Below, one piece after another: positions 61,162 to 64,000 of a stretch of 64,000 nt of DNA. A program made the translations under genes and the position numbers. Position 1 is the stretch's first letter; each line of letters opens with the position of its first letter. Source of the DNA: Rhizocola hellebori (GTDB taxonomy: Bacteria > Actinomycetota > Actinomycetes > Mycobacteriales > Micromonosporaceae); NCBI RefSeq assembly GCF_016862955.1, contig NZ_BONY01000043.1, positions 1 to 64,000 on the forward strand. Direction: 5' to 3'. Under the pieces are notes generated by a model that was not told the origin of the DNA, did no database searches, and saw nothing but the letters and a program-made list of their open reading frames with translations.

Positions 61162-62193
61162 TCATCGGTCGTGAGCCAGGACCCGATCGGGCAGCGCGAA
61201 GGAGGCGAACAGGGAAGGCAGGTGAAACGACGTGATCTCGGTGATGACCCCCTGCTCGATCGTGAACAGGCCGATGGCGAAGGCGTTGTATACCAAGGTG
61301 TCCGGGTCGCGCAGGTAGCTGGCGAGGGCGGGCTGCCGATTGGCGCCCACCGGCACGAGATGAAACCGGTCGGTGTCGAAACCCGCCGCGAGGGCGGCCA
61401 GCACCGCGTCGCGCCCCGAATACCAGTTGGCGAAGGGCGGCATTCCGGTGCGGACATCCTCGGCCAGCAGCGCGGCCACGGCGTGCAGATCGCCGCTGGT
61501 GATGGCTTTCATATAGCGGCGCAGGATCTCCTTCTCCTCGGTGGTCGGCCGCATGGTCGGCGCCCATTGCTGGCGTCTGCTCGGCAGCACCGATCGCAGG
61601 GTGGCCCGGGCCCGCTGCAGCGCGCTGTTGGCCGAGGCCACGCTGGTCTCCAACACGACGGCCGTCTGATCGGCCGGCCAGCCAAGCACGTCGCGCAGAA
61701 TGAGGGTTGCCCGCTGGCGAGGCGGCAGGTGCTGGATCGCGGCGAGGAACGCCAGCTCGATGGTCTCCCGCGACACCACCGCCGCGTCGGGCTCATCGTC
61801 GCTTGGCGCGGCCGGCTCCCATTGCGTGTCTGGATATGGTTGCAGCCAAGCGATATCGGTGGGCGCCCGTAACGGCGCACCCGGCTGCGAAGGCCCAGCC
61901 GCGTGCTGGGGCAGCATCCGCCGTGCCTGCCCGTCGAGAGCGTCGAGGCAGGCGTTGGTGGCTATGCGGTAGAGCCAGGTGCGAAAGGACGAGCGGCCCT
62001 CGAAACCCGCCAGCTTCTTCCACGCCCGCAAAAACGTTTCCTGTACCAAATCCTCGGACTCCTCGAAGGAACCCAGCATCCGATAGCAGTGCACCCGCAA
62101 CTCTTCGCGATAACGTTTCACCAACTCGGCGAAGGCCGCCTCATCGCCCACCCGGGCAGCCGTCACCAGCTCGCCGTCCTGACCCCTGCTCAC
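61162..62193 (-). CDS. ECF sigma factor with C-terminal SnoaL-like domain (SigG/ECF56 type)
   Basis: 343 residues from a GTG at 62193. Region 2 reads AFAELVKRYREELRVHCYRMLGSFEESEDLVQETFLRAWKKLAGFEGRSSFRTWLYRIATNACLD. Region 4 reads AIQHLPPRQRATLILRDVLGWPADQTAVVLETSVASANSALQRARATL. Residues ~215-343 are an NTF2/SnoaL-like fold (EEKEILRRYMKAITSGDLHAVAALLAEDVRTGMPPFANWYSGRDAVLAAL) that replaces a separate anti-sigma factor in this type. The 60549 RibD-like gene follows and could be a target. Confidence 0.92.
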   Translation of the reverse strand: MSRGQDGELVTAARVGDEAAFAELVKRYREELRVHCYRMLGSFEESEDLVQETFLRAWKKLAGFEGRSSFRTWLYRIATNACLDALDGQARRMLPQHAAGPSQPGAPLRAPTDIAWLQPYPDTQWEPAAPSDDEPDAAVVSRETIELAFLAAIQHLPPRQRATLILRDVLGWPADQTAVVLETSVASANSALQRARATLRSVLPSRRQQWAPTMRPTTEEKEILRRYMKAITSGDLHAVAALLAEDVRTGMPPFANWYSGRDAVLAALAAGFDTDRFHLVPVGANRQPALASYLRDPDTLVYNAFAIGLFTIEQGVITEITSFHLPSLFASFALPDRVLAHDR

Positions 62194-62227
62194 CAGGCCA
62201 CCCTGCCACAGCGGTGCGACAACCGCT

Positions 62228-63550
62228 CTAGCGCTGATCTCTGCGGCTGGCATAGTGCAGCAGGCTTTGCTGGCTCGCCAGGGTTTGCGGGTGCCCGGCT
62301 CCCAGCACCCGCAGGCAGTCGGACGCCACGTCTCGCAGCAGCCGTGCCGCCTCGGCGTTGTCCCCGGCCTCGCCGATGTTGCACGCCAGATGGTGGCGGC
62401 TGTACAGGGTTTGGAAATGGTCGACGCCGTGGACCCGAGTGCGGTCGGTGACCACGCCGCGAAGCTGCGCGATGGCGTCGGCCCGGCGGCCGATCTCGCC
62501 GAGGTAGTAGGCCAGCAGATGCCGGCTGACCATGGTGTCCGGGTGATCGGCACCGAACGCCGCGGCCCGGTCTGCGACCACACCGTCGAGCATTCTGGCC
62601 GCTTCCTCGGGCTTGCCGCTGGCGCCGACGGTGGCGGCGAGCAGGTGGCGGCTGGCCATGGTGTCCGGGTGGGCCGAGCCCAGGACCAGCAGACGGTCGG
62701 CGACGACCTCGCGCAAAATGAGGGTGGCCTCCGCCCGGCGGCCCGAAAGATCGAGGTAGAAGGCGAGCAGATGCCGGCTTTCCAAGGTCTCCCGATGATT
62801 GCGGCCGAGCACCCGCTCGCGATCGCTGACTATGCCGCGAAATCTGGTGACCGCGTCGGCTGCCTCGCCCGACTCTCCTATGTAGAACGCGTGAAGGTGG
62901 CGGCAGGCAAGGGTTTCCGGATGGTCGGCCGACAGCGTGCGGGACCTGTCGGCGACAACGCTCCGTATGACACGGATCGCTTCGGCGGCCCTGCCGTCGT
63001 CCCAGAGCAAGGCGGCCAGATCCTTCTGGGCGGTGAGGACCTCGGGGCTGACCCGCCCCTTGGTCCGGGTCAGGTCGGCGATCAGCGATCGCTGTTCCGT
63101 CATGAGGTCCTCGGTCTCCGCGTCGGCGCGCACCGGGTCGATGCCAAGCGGGGCGGGCAACCCCCGGCGCAGGCGGGCCACGAAGGCGTTGCCGGGCATC
63201 CGGCCGCCGGAGACGTCGTACAGCTGAAGATTGTTGAGAATGAAGAGCGGTTCCCCCTTGAGCAGCAACGGATAGATCTTCTTCTGCTGCTTCATCGCAT
63301 GGTTGACCTCGATGTCCACCCAGTGCGACTCCGCCGCGTCGGGTGTCATCACCACCACCATCGCCGAGCAGGAAATGATCCTTTCCTCGATCACCCTTGT
63401 CCATCGCTCGCCATGGCCGATCTCGCGATCGAACCAGACGGGGACCCCGGCATCGGTCAGGAAGGTGGCGAGGCGCTCGACAAAGGCCAAGTCGTTGCGG
63501 CTGTAGCTAATGAACGCATGACCTGACACGCGGGCACAATATACAGACAC
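62228..63550 (-). CDS. TIR-domain protein with tandem TPR (kinesin-light-chain-like) repeats
   Basis: 440 residues (433 if the GTG at 63529 is used). Residues 9-140 are TIR: HAFISYSRNDLAFVERLATFLTDAGVPVWFDREIGHGERW, and the SHWVDIEVNHA motif holds Glu81 at the place of the catalytic Glu of TIR NADases (WxxxE). Residues ~165-435 are six ~42-residue units of the type DHPETLxxRHLLAFYLGExGRxAEAxxxLRxVVADRxRVLG, a TPR superhelix for protein binding. This is typical of bacterial TIR effectors in abortive-infection or immune systems. It is divergent by 153 bases from the coiled-coil gene at 63704. Confidence 0.88.
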   Translation of the reverse strand: MSVYCARVSGHAFISYSRNDLAFVERLATFLTDAGVPVWFDREIGHGERWTRVIEERIISCSAMVVVMTPDAAESHWVDIEVNHAMKQQKKIYPLLLKGEPLFILNNLQLYDVSGGRMPGNAFVARLRRGLPAPLGIDPVRADAETEDLMTEQRSLIADLTRTKGRVSPEVLTAQKDLAALLWDDGRAAEAIRVIRSVVADRSRTLSADHPETLACRHLHAFYIGESGEAADAVTRFRGIVSDRERVLGRNHRETLESRHLLAFYLDLSGRRAEATLILREVVADRLLVLGSAHPDTMASRHLLAATVGASGKPEEAARMLDGVVADRAAAFGADHPDTMVSRHLLAYYLGEIGRRADAIAQLRGVVTDRTRVHGVDHFQTLYSRHHLACNIGEAGDNAEAARLLRDVASDCLRVLGAGHPQTLASQQSLLHYASRRDQR

Positions 63551-63703
63551 CTCACAACATCAATATCGAACACATAGTCAAGATTCTTGGACATTGATCG
63601 CCTTGCCGGGCCCGCGCCGTGGGCTTACGGTGGCATTCGCTTGACGACTAGCGAACGCCGCAACACCCAATCGTTGGTGAGCCTACTGGGTGGGAGGAAA
63701 GGG

Positions 63704-64000
63704 TTGGGAGCCGCAAATGAGGATCCCTATCGCCTGCAGGAGCGCACAGAGCACGTCCAGGCTCTGGCGATGCGACAACAGGAGCTGGCGTTACAGCTGA
63801 TTCAGCTGGTCAGCGAACAGCGCGAGCTCGCCTCCCAATGGCAGACCGCCGGAGCTCACGATCTTGCTGCCAAGGCACGTGATGTCGAGGAGAACCTTCG
63901 TGTGCTTTCGGGAAAGGTGCTGCATCTGGAAGGCGATGCGCTCGATCTTGTGGCACATGCGATCTCCGAGGAGGCGAGGGCGTTGCGGACAGAGAACCCC
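63704..64000 (+). CDS. Coiled-coil protein, 5' part (cut by the window end)
   Basis: The TTG at 63704 is set by a GGAGGAAAGGG site. The 99 visible codons have no stop and read as a long amphipathic helix (LQERTEHVQALAMRQQELALQLIQLVSEQRELASQWQTAGAHDLAAKARDVEENLRVLSGKVLHLEGDALDLVAHAISEEARAL is too regular for chance), rich in Gln, Glu and Leu. The end lies outside the window. It shares an AT-rich divergent promoter region with the TIR-TPR gene, so the two may act together. Confidence 0.65.
   Translation, partial: MGAANEDPYRLQERTEHVQALAMRQQELALQLIQLVSEQRELASQWQTAGAHDLAAKARDVEENLRVLSGKVLHLEGDALDLVAHAISEEARALRTENP

Noticed and set aside
63551-63703. AT-rich stretch as a prophage or element boundary
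   Set aside because: Only about 90 bases are AT-rich, with no direct repeats or integrase; a divergent promoter region explains it.
1-64000. tRNA, rRNA or tmRNA genes
   Set aside because: No cloverleaf or rRNA-like sequence was recognised in any gap; most gaps are too short. A covariance search would be decisive.

Overview
This is a high-GC chromosomal segment from an actinomycete. The evidence is SARP/BTAD and NarL-type regulators, an F420-type LLM oxidoreductase, a TipA-like regulator, an RsbR-S-T stressosome, a LigD-type repair protein, CebR-like operators in front of secreted glycanases, many GTG/TTG starts and several apparently leaderless genes. The genus cannot be fixed from the sequence alone. 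No rRNA, tRNA, insertion sequence, prophage or CRISPR array was recognised.

Layout. 1-12.7 kb: an ASCH/maleylpyruvate-isomerase-like fusion, lipoprotein and secreted unknowns, two small-molecule enzymes, a gene-free stretch (3.6-4.6 kb) holding seven tandem hairpin units, a TipA-like regulator with its own promoter, small stress-type genes (GlsB-like, CBS, DUF1059), a ferredoxin-reductase-type flavoprotein and a secreted GH64 beta-1,3-glucanase. 12.7-19.5 kb: LigD-like PE-Pol protein, LLM oxidoreductase, a conserved unknown, SmpB and a large secreted alpha-amylase. 19.7-28.5 kb: a long minus-strand signalling block with an RsbR-RsbS-RsbT stressosome core coupled to an RsbT/RsbX-like fusion, a histidine kinase, a response-regulator phosphatase and a STAS protein, preceded by a MEDS-ATPase and a two-component pair. 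28.5-32.3 kb: Tat-type lipase-like esterase, a second NarL regulator and kinase, and a lysozyme-like secreted protein.

32.3-40.3 kb is the most interesting region: a tightly coupled cluster mixing pterin/flavin-type enzymes (PTPS homologue, RibD-type reductase, GTP cyclohydrolase II, zinc-free MDR dehydrogenase) with envelope-type proteins (CDP-alcohol phosphotransferase, glycosyltransferase, LPG-synthase-like flippase, LtaS-like sulfatase-fold protein, FkbM methyltransferase). It looks like a pathway for a pterin- or pyrimidine-derived, possibly lipid-linked or glycosylated product; related sets occur in Streptomyces around the SCO6655 type of cyclohydrolase (from memory), with no product that I know of.

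40.3-64 kb: a large two-propeller secreted protein with a CBM, a methyltransferase divergent from a giant SARP-cyclase-ATPase regulator, patatin and PlsC-like lipid enzymes, a Phd/PIN toxin-antitoxin pair, a secreted FnIII/discoidin protein, an aldo-keto reductase, a sigma-like protein divergent from a secreted modular GH9 cellulase, an ECF sigma factor with a SnoaL-like tail, a TIR-TPR protein, and a divergent coiled-coil gene cut by the window end. Three perfect LacI-type palindromes (12.17, 55.37 and 57.40 kb) tie the GH64, FnIII/discoidin and GH9 genes into one likely sugar-responsive regulon.
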